From positions 1-64,000 of the forward strand of contig NZ_NMWV01000001.1 of the NCBI RefSeq assembly GCF_002860405.1: 64,000 nucleotides of DNA, read 5' to 3'. Shown here one piece after another: positions 35,198 through 44,522 of the stretch. The notes beneath the pieces were generated by a model. It was not told the origin of the DNA and ran no database searches. It saw nothing but the letters and a program-made list of their open reading frames with translations. Every line of letters starts with the position of its first letter. Within the stretch, counting starts at the first letter, position 1. The DNA comes from Bifidobacterium imperatoris (GTDB lineage: Bacteria > Actinomycetota > Actinomycetes > Actinomycetales > Bifidobacteriaceae). The translations under genes were made by a program, and so were the position numbers.

Positions 35198-35342
35198 TCA
35201 TATATTTACGTCCAATAATCGGGCGAGTTAACGTGAGTTTACATACCGCCGTCAAGGCATGCGGTAAACTATCGACGTATTTGCCGACCGGCAAGGGCAA
35301 CGCATACCCTCCGAAGCCGGTCATGGAATAAGGAGCAACCGT

Positions 35343-36269
35343 ATGGGTAAGTATCTTCTGCGACGTATTCTGCAGATGATCCCCGTGGTTCTCGGCACGA
35401 CGCTTTTGGTGTACGCGCTTGTCTTCCTGCTGCCTGGCGACCCCGTCAAGGCTATGTTTGGTGATAAGCCGATTAATGAAGCTGTCGCAGCCCAGATCCG
35501 CGCAGAGTACCATCTCGATCAGCCGTTCATTGTTCAGTACTTCATCTATCTGAAGAACGCGTTGACCCTCGACTTCGGCAACACCTTCGCCGGCCAGCCT
35601 GTTATCGATGAAATCGGCCGTGCCTTCCCGGTCACGATTAAGCTTGGCCTGATGGCATTCGTCTTTGAGGCGATTTTCGGCGTGGTCTTCGGTATCATCT
35701 CCGGCCTCAAGAAGGGCAAGTGGTACGACACGGTTATCCTGATCGTCTCCCTGCTGCTTATCTCCGTGCCGACCTTCGTCACCGGCTTTGTGCTGCAGTA
35801 CCTGCTCGGCATCCAGTGGTCCATCTTGCCGGTGACCGCAGGTGCCGATCCGACCTTCCTTGATTTGCTGATGCCGGCTATGGTGCTTGGCTCAGTGTCA
35901 ATGGCATATATCATCCGATTGACCCGCGCTGAAATCTCCTCCAACATCGCTGAGGATTACGTGCGCACCGCACGCGCCAAGGGCATGTCCAACGGACAGG
36001 TGATGCTGCGCCACGTACTGCGCAACTCCCTGATTCCGGTCGTCACCTACTTGGGCCAGGACATTGGCGGCCTGATGGGTGGCGCAATGATCACCGAACA
36101 GATCTTCAATATCCACGGCATCGGCTTCCTTACCTACCAGTCCATTCTGAAGGGTGAAGCCAACCTCGTGGTGTCCATCGTCACGTTGCTCATGCTGATC
36201 TTCGTGGTGTGCAACCTCGTCGTCGATATGCTGTACGCGGCCCTCGATCCGCGCATCCGCTACGCGTGA
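35343..36269 (+). CDS. oppB: Oligopeptide ABC transporter permease OppB
   Basis: A 308-residue permease of the DppB/OppB type with about six helices. N-terminal LLRRILQMIPVVLGTTLLVY and the EAA-type loop YVRTARAKGMSNGQVMLRHVLRNSLIP are characteristic. The loop contacts the ATPase. GGAGCAACCGT precedes the ATG. Upstream (35205-35342) is a non-coding stretch with short inverted repeats (TTGCCG/CGGCAA at 35281-35294), possibly the operon promoter region. Confidence 0.93.
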   Translation: MGKYLLRRILQMIPVVLGTTLLVYALVFLLPGDPVKAMFGDKPINEAVAAQIRAEYHLDQPFIVQYFIYLKNALTLDFGNTFAGQPVIDEIGRAFPVTIKLGLMAFVFEAIFGVVFGIISGLKKGKWYDTVILIVSLLLISVPTFVTGFVLQYLLGIQWSILPVTAGADPTFLDLLMPAMVLGSVSMAYIIRLTRAEISSNIAEDYVRTARAKGMSNGQVMLRHVLRNSLIPVVTYLGQDIGGLMGGAMITEQIFNIHGIGFLTYQSILKGEANLVVSIVTLLMLIFVVCNLVVDMLYAALDPRIRYA

Positions 36270-36289
36270 GAAGGAGAGGAGTGAACAAC

Positions 36290-37294
36290 ATGACTAACGA
36301 AAATCTCGACAACGAGCTTGATAATTCTGGCGAGCCGACTCCTGAGTACTTCATGGAAACCCTGCCTGGTCAAGATCGTTACGTGGCTCCCATTGATGAG
36401 ACTCCGCTTCAGGATGTCGATTCCGTGGATGAGTCCGCTCCGGCCACCAGCATGTGGGCCGACGCATGGCGAACCCTGCGACGCAACCCGCTGTTCATCA
36501 TCTCGGGCTTGCTCATTATCTTCATCATCATTGTGGCTATCGCCCCGGGCCTGTTCACCAAGCAGGATCCGAACGCTTGCGATCTGGCCAACTCCCTGAG
36601 CGCAGCTTCCAGCGGTCATCCGTTCGGCTACGACCTGCAGGGCTGCGATGTCTACACTCGTGTGGTGTACGGCACCCGCACCTCCCTGTCCGTCGGCTTG
36701 CTTTCCACACTGCTTGTGGTGGCTCTTGGTACGCTCATCGGTGCCATCGCCGGTTTCTGCGGTGGCTGGATTGACGCCGTGCTGAGCCGTATCACCGATA
36801 TCTTCTTCGCACTGCCTATGCTGCTTGGTGCCATCGTTGTGCTGCAGATGTTCAAGTCCTCCAAGTCCATCTGGAAGGTCGTGCTCGTGCTAGCGCTCTT
36901 CGGCTGGGTCGGTGTGTGCCGTATCGCACGAAGCGCAGTGCTTGAAGCCAAGAACCTTGAGTTCAACACCGCATCCACCGCACTGGGCTCCACGCCTATG
37001 CGCAACCTGTTCCGCCACATCCTGCCGAACTCCTTGGCCCCGATCATCGTTATCGGCACCACGTCTCTGGCTTCCTACATTGTGGCCGAAGCAACGCTGA
37101 GCTTCCTTGGTGTGGGCCTGCCCACCACCACCGTGAGCTGGGGCGGCGATATCTCCAGCGCCCAGACCAACCTGCAGACCGATCCGCTCGTGCTGTTCTA
37201 CCCGTCTGCCGCACTGGCTATCACCGTGCTTGCATTCATCATGATGGGTGACGCCGTCAAGGATGCCCTTGACCCGAAGAGCCGTACGGCCTGA
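36290..37294 (+). CDS. oppC: Oligopeptide ABC transporter permease OppC
   Basis: A 334-residue permease of the DppC/OppC type. About 55 acidic N-terminal residues precede the first helix (PLFIISGLLIIFIIIVAIAP); the EAA loop is ARSAVLEAKNLEFNTASTALGST. AGGAG lies 8 bases before ATG 36290. It starts 20 bp after oppB. Confidence 0.93.
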   Translation: MTNENLDNELDNSGEPTPEYFMETLPGQDRYVAPIDETPLQDVDSVDESAPATSMWADAWRTLRRNPLFIISGLLIIFIIIVAIAPGLFTKQDPNACDLANSLSAASSGHPFGYDLQGCDVYTRVVYGTRTSLSVGLLSTLLVVALGTLIGAIAGFCGGWIDAVLSRITDIFFALPMLLGAIVVLQMFKSSKSIWKVVLVLALFGWVGVCRIARSAVLEAKNLEFNTASTALGSTPMRNLFRHILPNSLAPIIVIGTTSLASYIVAEATLSFLGVGLPTTTVSWGGDISSAQTNLQTDPLVLFYPSAALAITVLAFIMMGDAVKDALDPKSRTA

Positions 37295-37316
37295 GCAAGG
37301 GAGTAGAGGAATAATT

Positions 37317-39332
37317 ATGACTACCAACTCCAACGCACAGATGCTGGCCATGCAGAAAGAGCATGGTCCTCTGCTCGAAGTCAAGGATCTCGCCGTCGAC
37401 TTCACCACGGACACCGGCAAGCCGGTGCACGCCGTGCGCAACTCCTCCTTCACCGTTTACCCAGGCCAGTGGGTGGCCATCGTGGGTGAATCCGGTTCCG
37501 GTAAGTCCACCTCCGCTATGGCTGTGCTCGGTTTGCTGCCGGGCACCGGTCATGTGGTCGGTGGCTCCATCAAGCTCGACGGTCAGGAGATCGCCGGCGC
37601 CAAGCAGTCTGAATTCGACAAGTTGCGCGGCACGAAGATGGGTCTGGTCCCGCAGGACCCGATGAGCAACCTGAACCCGGTGTGGCGTATCGGCACCCAG
37701 GTCAAGGAAGCCCTGAAGGCCAACAACATGGACGTGGCCCACGAGAAGCGCTCCGCCCTCGCCAAGGCTCTGGCCGGCGAAGACGCAGCCGTGGAACTCA
37801 AGGGCAACGATGATGAGACCTTCCTTGGTTCCAAGGATCTGCCCGCTCTGATGGAAGATGCCAAGAAGGCTTTGACTGAAGCCGGCGTGACCGGTGAAGC
37901 CTTCGACAAGGCCGTGGCACGTTTTGAAAGCGAATGGGTTCCGGGCTCCGAAACCCGTTGGCGTGTGGCTGATGATCTGATCAAGGCTGGCGTTTCCGAC
38001 GATCAGGCATGGTACTTGGCCAAGAAGTACGTCACCGGTTCCAGCATGGACGATCGTATTGCAGGCCTGCTTTCCGAAGCTGGTCTGCCGGATGCCGCAA
38101 CCCGTGCACGCCAGTACCCGCATGAGTTCTCCGGTGGTATGCGTCAGCGTGCACTGATCGCCATCGGTCTGGCTTGCCGCCCTGACCTGCTTATCGCCGA
38201 CGAGCCGACCTCTGCACTGGACGTGACCGTGCAGAAGCGCATCCTCGACCACCTGCACTACCTGACCGACTCCCTCGGCACCGCAGTGCTGTTCATCACC
38301 CACGATCTGGGTCTCGCCGCTGAGCGCGCTCAGCACATCGTCGTGATGTACAAGGGCCAGGTCGTTGAATCCGGTCCATCTCTGGAAGTGCTTCAGCACC
38401 CGCAGCACCCGTACACCAAGCGACTGGTGGCTGCAGCTCCGTCTCTGGCTTCCCAGCGCATTATCTCCGCCAAGGAACGTGGCGAGAACGCCGACGCTCT
38501 GCTGGATCACAAGGTTGCCGACGAGAACGAGCTCGAAAAGAGCGAGCACATCATCACCGTCGATCACCTGACCAAGGAGTTCAAGCTCCCGCGCAAGAAG
38601 GAACTGTTCAAGGCCGTCGATGACGTGTCCTTCTCCGTCAAGCGCGGCACCACCCTGGCCATCGTGGGTGAATCCGGTTCCGGTAAGTCCACCGTGGCAA
38701 ACATGGTGCTCCACCTGCTGAATCCCACCTCCGGTAAGGTGTTCTACGAAGGCCGCGACACTTCGACCTTCAATGCCAAGGATTTGCTGGACTTCCGCCG
38801 CCATGTGCAGCCGGTGTTCCAGAACCCGTACGGCTCCCTGGATCCGATGTACTCCATCTACCGTTCCATCGAAGAACCGCTGCGTATCCACAAGATTGGT
38901 GACGCCAAGTGGCGTGCCAACCGTGTCAAGGAACTGCTCGACATGGTGGAAATGCCGCAGTCGGTGATGGGCCGTTACCCGAACGAGCTTTCCGGTGGCC
39001 AGCGTCAGCGTATCGCCATCGCACGAGCTATGGCGCTCGACCCGGATGTCATCGTCTGCGACGAGGCCGTCTCCGCTCTTGACGTGCTGGTTCAGGATCA
39101 GGTGCTGCACCTGCTCAACGACCTGCAGGCCGAAAAGGGTCTGAGCTACCTGTTCATCACCCACGATTTGGCTGTGGTCCGCCAGATTGCAGACGAAGTC
39201 GTGGTGATGCAGCACGGCAAGCTCGTCGAACACGCCACCACCGATGAGGTGTTCGACCACCCGCAGAAGCAGTACACCCGAGACCTGCTCGACGCCATCC
39301 CAGGCGGCAAGCTCCAGCTCGGTCTGGACTGA
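37317..39332 (+). CDS. Fused oligopeptide ABC transporter ATPase (OppD-OppF)
   Basis: A 671-residue protein joining two ATPase domains normally encoded separately. Domain 1: Walker A GESGSGKSTS (residues 57-66), Q-loop VPQDPMSNLNP, signature EFSGGMRQRA near 268, Walker B LLIADEPTSALD. Domain 2: Walker A GESGSGKSTV near 452, signature ELSGGQRQRIA, Walker B VIVCDEAVSALD. Between the Q-loop and signature of domain 1 lies an extra segment of about 115 residues (about 134-250), absent from domain 2. The C-terminal oligopeptide-type extension of domain 1 (HPYTKRLVAAAPS) is kept. Drives the OppABC importer. Confidence 0.93.
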   Translation: MTTNSNAQMLAMQKEHGPLLEVKDLAVDFTTDTGKPVHAVRNSSFTVYPGQWVAIVGESGSGKSTSAMAVLGLLPGTGHVVGGSIKLDGQEIAGAKQSEFDKLRGTKMGLVPQDPMSNLNPVWRIGTQVKEALKANNMDVAHEKRSALAKALAGEDAAVELKGNDDETFLGSKDLPALMEDAKKALTEAGVTGEAFDKAVARFESEWVPGSETRWRVADDLIKAGVSDDQAWYLAKKYVTGSSMDDRIAGLLSEAGLPDAATRARQYPHEFSGGMRQRALIAIGLACRPDLLIADEPTSALDVTVQKRILDHLHYLTDSLGTAVLFITHDLGLAAERAQHIVVMYKGQVVESGPSLEVLQHPQHPYTKRLVAAAPSLASQRIISAKERGENADALLDHKVADENELEKSEHIITVDHLTKEFKLPRKKELFKAVDDVSFSVKRGTTLAIVGESGSGKSTVANMVLHLLNPTSGKVFYEGRDTSTFNAKDLLDFRRHVQPVFQNPYGSLDPMYSIYRSIEEPLRIHKIGDAKWRANRVKELLDMVEMPQSVMGRYPNELSGGQRQRIAIARAMALDPDVIVCDEAVSALDVLVQDQVLHLLNDLQAEKGLSYLFITHDLAVVRQIADEVVVMQHGKLVEHATTDEVFDHPQKQYTRDLLDAIPGGKLQLGLD

Positions 39333-39355
39333 TTGTAAAACTCAAACCAGTTGCC

Positions 39356-39442
39356 GGCGAAGCCCGGCATACATAGTGTCCGACACACTCAAGGCCGTTT
39401 GGCCAAGCTTACAGTCGGTCACTATGTATGCCGGGCTTCGCC
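39356..39442 (+). repeat. Long hairpin with conserved loop, copy 1
   Basis: A 23-bp perfect stem (39356-39378 with 39420-39442, starting GGCGAAGCCCGG), a T-T mismatch, 5 more pairs and a 29-nt loop (39385-39413) starting ACACTCAAGGCC. The loop is nearly identical to that of copy 2 on the other strand, while the stem differs. It follows oppDF and may terminate it. Confidence 0.9.
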
Positions 39443-39491
39443 TTATTGCATTATGAAATGCCTAAATAATTGTGTATATGGTTGATATGGA

Positions 39492-39577
39492 GGTGATGGT
39501 TGGGATATGCGTTGCTGGACCGTAAGCTTGGCCAACGGCCTTGAGTGTGTCCAGTAACGCATATCCCAACCATCACC
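39492..39577 (-). repeat. Long hairpin with conserved loop, copy 2 (inverted)
   Basis: A 22-bp perfect stem (39492-39513 with 39556-39577, starting GGTGATGGTTGGG), one G-T pair, 6 more pairs and a 28-nt loop (39521-39548). Read on the minus strand the loop starts ACACTCAAGGCC, as in copy 1. It follows the convergent xth gene. Confidence 0.9.
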
Positions 39578-39600
39578 GGCCTCACGACTAGGGCAATTAA

Positions 39601-40461
39601 TCACACGTCGTAGGTGATGGTTAGGGGAGCGTGGTCGGACCAGCGTAGGTCGTAGGTGGGTGCCTTGTCGATTACGAATCCGCGAGCGGTTTCCGCGAGC
39701 TCGGGAGTGGCGAACTGGTAGTCGATACGCCAGCCAACATTGTTATCGAATGCTCGGCCGCGCTGACTCCACCAAGTGTATGGGCCTTGAATATCGCCCG
39801 CCAAGTCACGCATCACATCAACGAATTCGTATTCATTCAGCCATTTGTCAACGTAAGCGCGCTCTTCAGGCAGGAATCCGGCGTGCTTTTCATTGGCTTT
39901 GGCATTCTTAATATCCAATGGCGTGTGCGCAATATTGAAATCACCGCAGAGCACCGCCTGCCTGCCGCCATGTGCGGCCTCATCACGCAGTTCACCTAAA
40001 CGCGGCAGCATGGTGTCGAGAAAACGGTATTTCTGCTCCATTTTGAGCGGATCATCAGTATTGCCCGCATGCACGTAGACGCAGACCACGGTGATTATAT
40101 AGCCTTGCGGTGTGCGAATATCCGTTTCAATCCAACGGCCGGAATCCACATCATCGTTTAACCCAGGCAATCCATACCGCTGTTCAACAACTGGCAGATC
40201 GGAGAGCAACGCTACACCTGCACGGCCTTTTACCCGGCAGATTTCATTGGTGAGCGTGAAATCCTCAGCTGATTCGATGGCACCTGCCTGAGCGTATTCG
40301 AATGCGAGCTTGCCGTAAATCTTGTCGATATCCGGGTGAGGTGCTCGTACCTCTTGCATGCACCAAATATTCGGCGTATGTCTGCCTGCCCAAGTGGTGA
40401 TACCTTTACGGTCAGCGGCGCGCAAGCCATTGACATTGGAAGTGGTAATAGTGATGGTCAT
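39601..40461 (-). CDS. xth: Exodeoxyribonuclease III family protein
   Basis: A 286-residue EEP-fold nuclease: ITTSNVNGLRAA (Asn), CMQEVRAP (metal-binding Glu), LCGDFNIAHTPLDIKN (Asp, Asn), RIDYQFAT and the terminal WSDHAPLTI (Asp-His pair). It is an AP endonuclease/3'-5' exonuclease for base-excision repair. ATG 40461 is preferred to an upstream TTG because the family starts there; no ribosome site is visible, so the mRNA may be leaderless. Confidence 0.9.
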   Translation of the reverse strand: MTITITTSNVNGLRAADRKGITTWAGRHTPNIWCMQEVRAPHPDIDKIYGKLAFEYAQAGAIESAEDFTLTNEICRVKGRAGVALLSDLPVVEQRYGLPGLNDDVDSGRWIETDIRTPQGYIITVVCVYVHAGNTDDPLKMEQKYRFLDTMLPRLGELRDEAAHGGRQAVLCGDFNIAHTPLDIKNAKANEKHAGFLPEERAYVDKWLNEYEFVDVMRDLAGDIQGPYTWWSQRGRAFDNNVGWRIDYQFATPELAETARGFVIDKAPTYDLRWSDHAPLTITYDV

Positions 40462-40611
40462 GCGGCCATAGTATTCACTTGCGCCTACCAATCAACGCCA
40501 AGAGGTTTGCGATGATTACTGCAAGCAAATCAGTAGCGTCAATGTTCAGCTTTCTTTGAGGCGGGGTGCTAGGCTTAGCAGGGTTGCAACCGTTACATGA
40601 AACGAGGAATT

Positions 40612-41463
40612 ATGGGACTGTTCGGATTCGGTAAGAAGAAGGACAAGAAGGAAGCTGAGCCGGCTGAAACCGTCGATGAAGACAAGGTGGCTGCCGAAGC
40701 TGCAAACGCTGCCGCCAAGGCGGAAAGCGCTGAAACCGTGCTGGCGGAACCGTCCAGCGAATATGAGGGTCGTGGCGAAGATCGTGGCCCGTGGGACGTG
40801 AACGACGAAGACGTTCCGGATTACGACGATTATCTGGATCTTGGTGCCTACTATTTGCCGTTCCTGAAGGGCATTGAGCTGCGCATCAAGGCCAGCCGCG
40901 CCACTCAGCAGGTGTTGGGTTCCACCATTACTTATGGTGCATCCAGTTTGGAAATCGAAGCATTTGCCGCTCCGAAGACTATGGGTCTGTGGGATGACGT
41001 GCGTGCCGACCTGTTGGAAGCCAACAAGAACGCATCCGAAGCCGAAGGTGTGTTTGGCACTGAGCTGAAGCTGCCGGTGAATGTCAAGGGTGGCAAGGTT
41101 GTCAACACTCGTATCGTTGGCGTGGATGGCCCTCGCTGGATGCTGCGTGGCATCTTTTCCGGTAGGGCAGCAGTGGATCCGGATAGCCCGGAGACCCGCG
41201 CTCTGAACAAGTTCTTTGCGGATATCGTGGTGGAACGCGGTGAAGAGCCGCTCGCTCCGCGCGATCTGATTCCTATGCATCCGCCGGTCGCTCCGGCAGA
41301 GCGCAAGGCCGCCAAGGCCGCTGCCGAGGCCGAAGGCCAGGATGGCAAGGAACACTTCAAGGACATTCCGGATAACAAGCCAAAGGGTCCGCTGAGCCAG
41401 GACCAGACCACTGAGGTTAAGACCACGCTGGCTCGTGGCCCGATGTTCTCCGAAGTTCGCTGA
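40612..41463 (+). CDS. DUF3710 family protein
   Basis: A 283-residue actinobacterial protein of unknown function. A charged N-terminus (MGLFGFGKKKDKKEAE) precedes RGPWDVNDEDVPDYDDYLDLGAYYLP, the DUF3710 opening; LRGIFSGRAAVDPDSPETRALNKFFADIVVERGEEPLAPRDLIPM is its conserved end. AGGA lies 5 bases before ATG 40612. DUF3710, DUF3159 and a TrmA-type methylase follow one another in many actinobacteria. Confidence 0.85.
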   Translation: MGLFGFGKKKDKKEAEPAETVDEDKVAAEAANAAAKAESAETVLAEPSSEYEGRGEDRGPWDVNDEDVPDYDDYLDLGAYYLPFLKGIELRIKASRATQQVLGSTITYGASSLEIEAFAAPKTMGLWDDVRADLLEANKNASEAEGVFGTELKLPVNVKGGKVVNTRIVGVDGPRWMLRGIFSGRAAVDPDSPETRALNKFFADIVVERGEEPLAPRDLIPMHPPVAPAERKAAKAAAEAEGQDGKEHFKDIPDNKPKGPLSQDQTTEVKTTLARGPMFSEVR

Positions 41464-41465
41464 CC

Positions 41466-42224
41466 TTGGCAGAGCAGAAGAAACGTACCGGTCTATCCGC
41501 GCTGGCCGACGCTGGCAATGATGCGGAGGATTTCTCCGTTATCGATGCCATCGGCGGTCCGCGCGGAGTTGTGGAATCCATGCTGCCCGGCGTGGTGTTC
41601 GTCGTGCTGTTCGTGGCCACGAGCAATCTGAACCTGACCATCGCGGTATCCGCTGTACTTGCGGTGCTGCAGGTTATCGCGCGGTTGGTTCAACGACAGT
41701 CGGTGATGGGAGCCGTCTCCGGTTTGATTGCTGTGGGCATCTGCCTTATTTGGGCATGGCAGACGCATGAGGCGCGCAATTATTACGTATTCGGGTTCAT
41801 TACTAATGCTGCTTATGCTGTATTGCTTACGATTTCGCTGATTGCTCGCGTTCCCGGTTTGGGCTTGGTCGTGGAATTCATCCGCAGTCTGCCGACCGAA
41901 CAGTTCAAAGCATGGTTCGATGATTGGATGAACGATCAGGCTCTTAAGCGCGCGTACATGATTGTCACCGGATTGTGGACCGGACTGTTTGTGCTGCGTT
42001 TGCTCGTACAAGTCCCGTTGTATTTGACCGATCATGTGGCTGCCCTCGGTGTCACCCGTTTGCTGATGGGCATTCCATTTTGGGCTCTGGCCATCTGGGT
42101 GAGCTATCTGATCATTGCCACCCCCATGCATCGGCATAAGGCTCTAGCGCAACAAGCAGCAAATAACGCAGAAACTGGCAATGCCGGCGAATTGAATCCG
42201 AATGAAGCAGGAAAGGACAATTGA
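41466..42224 (+). CDS. DUF3159 family membrane protein
   Basis: A 252-residue protein with about five to six helices, opening SVIDAIGGPRGVVESMLPGVVFVVLFVATSN, typical of DUF3159. The start is TTG, 2 bp after the DUF3710 stop. Function unknown. The stop overlaps the next start (TGATG). Confidence 0.85.
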   Translation: MAEQKKRTGLSALADAGNDAEDFSVIDAIGGPRGVVESMLPGVVFVVLFVATSNLNLTIAVSAVLAVLQVIARLVQRQSVMGAVSGLIAVGICLIWAWQTHEARNYYVFGFITNAAYAVLLTISLIARVPGLGLVVEFIRSLPTEQFKAWFDDWMNDQALKRAYMIVTGLWTGLFVLRLLVQVPLYLTDHVAALGVTRLLMGIPFWALAIWVSYLIIATPMHRHKALAQQAANNAETGNAGELNPNEAGKDN

Positions 42225-43480
42225 TGCAAGCTGAGGTCCGGATCGAACGATATGCCGATCAAGGCCGCTGCGTGGCCCATATTGATGGTCGCGTGGTATT
42301 CGTGCGCTTCGCTTTGCCCGGCGAACTGCTGCGCATCGAATTGGATGAGCCTCATGACCGTGACGACCGTTTCTGGACCGGTGAAGTGGTTGAGGTACTT
42401 GAGCCTTCGCCTGATCGCGTCACTCCGGCATGGCCGCTTGCCGGCCCGTTGGCTATGGGCGGGGGAGTAGGCGGAGCCGACCTTGTACATGTGTCGTTGC
42501 CTGGCCAGATTCGTTGGAAAGCCATCACTGTTTCCGAACAGATGAGCCGTCTTGGGCATGTGAATGTTGCGGTTCCTGTGGAGCGTATTGCCGGCGATGA
42601 GGAGCTGGGAGGTCTTCACTGGCGCACTCGTATCGAGATGATTGTTGACGAGCAGGGACGGCCATCCATGCGTCGCCGTGGCACGCATCATCGCGTGGCC
42701 ATCGATACCATGCCTCTGGCCAGTCAGACTTTGTTGCATATTGCCGATCAGGAACATATCTGGGATGGTGGATTCGAGCCGGGCTCGCAAATCAGACTAT
42801 CGGTTCCTGAACCTCGCGGTGAGCAGGCACTGGCCAATGATTATGCAGTACTGGTTGACGGTGAACTGCGCTCAGGCAGCCAGCTATTGACCGAACAGGT
42901 GCCGGTAAACGGGTCGATGTTCACTTATCATGTGGATGCTGGCGGTTTCTGGCAAATGCATCGTGGGGCTCCCATCGCGCTCGTCTCCCATGTGATTGAT
43001 TTGGTCAATAATCAACTTCAAGGCAAGGCGGATCCGGTAATCTGGGATCTCTACTCCGGCTCCGGTCTGTTCACTTTGCCTCTGGCCACATTGACCGGCG
43101 AACGTACGCATATGTTCAGTGTGGAAGGCGCGCCCGTAGCCGTCAAGAACGCGCAGCGTAATCTGCGCGCGATGGGATTGACCAATGTGGATGCCCGTAT
43201 AGGCGACGTTTCCCGCACGTTGAGCCACGTTCCCGCCAATCTTGCCAAGCCGGATGTGGTAGTGCTCGATCCGCCTCGCGCAGGAGCCAAAGCCAAGGTC
43301 TGCCGCCAGATAGCAGCCTCTGGTGCCGCCCATGTCGTTTATATCGCCTGCGATCCCACCAGCCTTGCGCGCGATACCGCCACGCTTATTGCCGAAGGTT
43401 ACCAGCTGCAGGATATTCGAGCATTCGACATCTACCCGATGACGCACCATGTGGAAACTGTGGCCCTGTTCACCCGCTAA
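42224..43480 (+). CDS. RNA (uracil-5-)-methyltransferase, TrmA/RumA family
   Basis: A 418-residue SAM methyltransferase. The N-terminal TRAM domain is around VRIERYADQGRCVAHIDGRVVFVRFALPGE; the catalytic domain has WDLYSGSGLFTLPLA, VVLDPPRAGAKAKV and the nucleophile block YIACDPTSLARD. The CX5CX2C iron-sulfur motif of RumA is not seen. It should methylate U in 23S rRNA or tRNA; which one is open. Confidence 0.88.
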   Translation: MQAEVRIERYADQGRCVAHIDGRVVFVRFALPGELLRIELDEPHDRDDRFWTGEVVEVLEPSPDRVTPAWPLAGPLAMGGGVGGADLVHVSLPGQIRWKAITVSEQMSRLGHVNVAVPVERIAGDEELGGLHWRTRIEMIVDEQGRPSMRRRGTHHRVAIDTMPLASQTLLHIADQEHIWDGGFEPGSQIRLSVPEPRGEQALANDYAVLVDGELRSGSQLLTEQVPVNGSMFTYHVDAGGFWQMHRGAPIALVSHVIDLVNNQLQGKADPVIWDLYSGSGLFTLPLATLTGERTHMFSVEGAPVAVKNAQRNLRAMGLTNVDARIGDVSRTLSHVPANLAKPDVVVLDPPRAGAKAKVCRQIAASGAAHVVYIACDPTSLARDTATLIAEGYQLQDIRAFDIYPMTHHVETVALFTR

Positions 43481-43481
43481 T

Positions 43482-44126
43482 ATGCGAACCATGAACCATC
43501 GAATCATCGGAGCGGCACTGTGTCTGACCGCTCTGCTATCGCTTACCGCCTGCACGCCGGTCGGTCATGCGGTAGGCGATACGCAGGATCAGGCATCGCA
43601 AATCGCCCATGATTCAATCCATGTTTCGGATATGTCCATCGGGCTAGTTGGCTCTGAAGATTCAGCTGCAGACAAGATGGCCCTGGACGCGCTCGCTGAT
43701 GCTGGCATTAGTGTTTTCTATGCTTCTCTTGGCAGTACAGGCGCGGATAGCGAATCCGGACAGAACATCAATCAGCCTGACGGAGAAGATTCGCAATCCA
43801 CACAACAAAGTGCTGAGGATACCACCGCACAACATGCAGTAGAGGATTTCCTGAACCGGCCGGTGAGTCTGGTAATCATCAGTGGCATCAATGTCACCGA
43901 TACCAATCGTGATGGATGGCATCAAACGCTGACCACTGTTCGGCAGGCCGGCATTCCCGTAGCCCTGCTCAATCCGCAGTCCGTTCCTCGGGACGAGACT
44001 TTGTATGCGGCTACGCTGACGATCAATGATCGCGATGCTGGTGCTGTTGCCATCGGCGATGCCGCGGTGAGCATCATCCGTGATGAACCCCATGAGCGCT
44101 CAATCGCCGTATCAACCGTCTCATAA
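43482..44126 (+). CDS. Lipoprotein resembling a periplasmic sugar-binding half-domain
   Basis: A 214-residue protein. Its signal peptide ends in lipobox LTAC near residue 24. IGLVGSEDSAADKMALDALADAGISVFYASL and PVSLVIISGINVTDTNRDGWHQTLTTVRQAGIPVALLNPQ resemble lobe 1 of type 1 periplasmic binding proteins; the protein ends before a second lobe. Start could be ATG 43482 or 43491. It begins 2 bp after the methyltransferase. Function unknown. Confidence 0.7.
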   Translation: MRTMNHRIIGAALCLTALLSLTACTPVGHAVGDTQDQASQIAHDSIHVSDMSIGLVGSEDSAADKMALDALADAGISVFYASLGSTGADSESGQNINQPDGEDSQSTQQSAEDTTAQHAVEDFLNRPVSLVIISGINVTDTNRDGWHQTLTTVRQAGIPVALLNPQSVPRDETLYAATLTINDRDAGAVAIGDAAVSIIRDEPHERSIAVSTVS

Positions 44127-44180
44127 TTGGGCGAAACGGTCGATACGGCGATAATGACGTGAGCGAAAGGTTAGTGCAAC

Positions 44181-44522
44181 TTACAAATCCTGCACGCTCA
44201 TATGGGCAAGTTCGGCGCGACGCTTGATTTTGTCGCGCTGATAGAGATAAATACCTGCCAATACAACGGTGGACACATTCTCGGATAGGAATGCGACGGA
44301 CGCGACCAGGATTATGTTCCATAGATTGTTGCCAGTGTAGGCGCTGCCGGCGAAAACGTTCATTGCCGCCGCGATGGACAGTAGAAGCGTAATGGCAGGC
44401 AATACCAGACCGGGCCACTTGCTGTCCATCTTTGAAAGCTTGACCTGCAAGACGATGAAGCCGATGCAGGCGGCGATAAGCAGCACGAGGAACACTACAA
44501 AAAATACTGCAGAGGCGCTCAT
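44181..44522 (-). CDS. Small membrane protein, unknown function
   Basis: A 113-residue protein with three or four hydrophobic helices (VFFVVFLVLLIAACIGFIVL, LVLPAITLLLSIAAAMNVF, WNIILVASVAFLSENVSTVVLAGIYL) and a basic tail (QRDKIKRRAE). Its start overlaps the DUF2089 stop (ATGA), so the two work together, perhaps as an envelope sensor and regulator. Confidence 0.75.
   Translation of the reverse strand: MSASAVFFVVFLVLLIAACIGFIVLQVKLSKMDSKWPGLVLPAITLLLSIAAAMNVFAGSAYTGNNLWNIILVASVAFLSENVSTVVLAGIYLYQRDKIKRRAELAHMSVQDL

Noticed and set aside
33370..39260. Long minus-strand frames opposite oppA (588 codons) and oppDF (667 codons)
   Set aside because: Strong codon bias of highly expressed genes removes stops from the opposite strand; no ribosome sites or domains.
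39356..39577. Insertion sequence
   Set aside because: The paired elements contain no coding capacity for a transposase, and the gap between them shows none.
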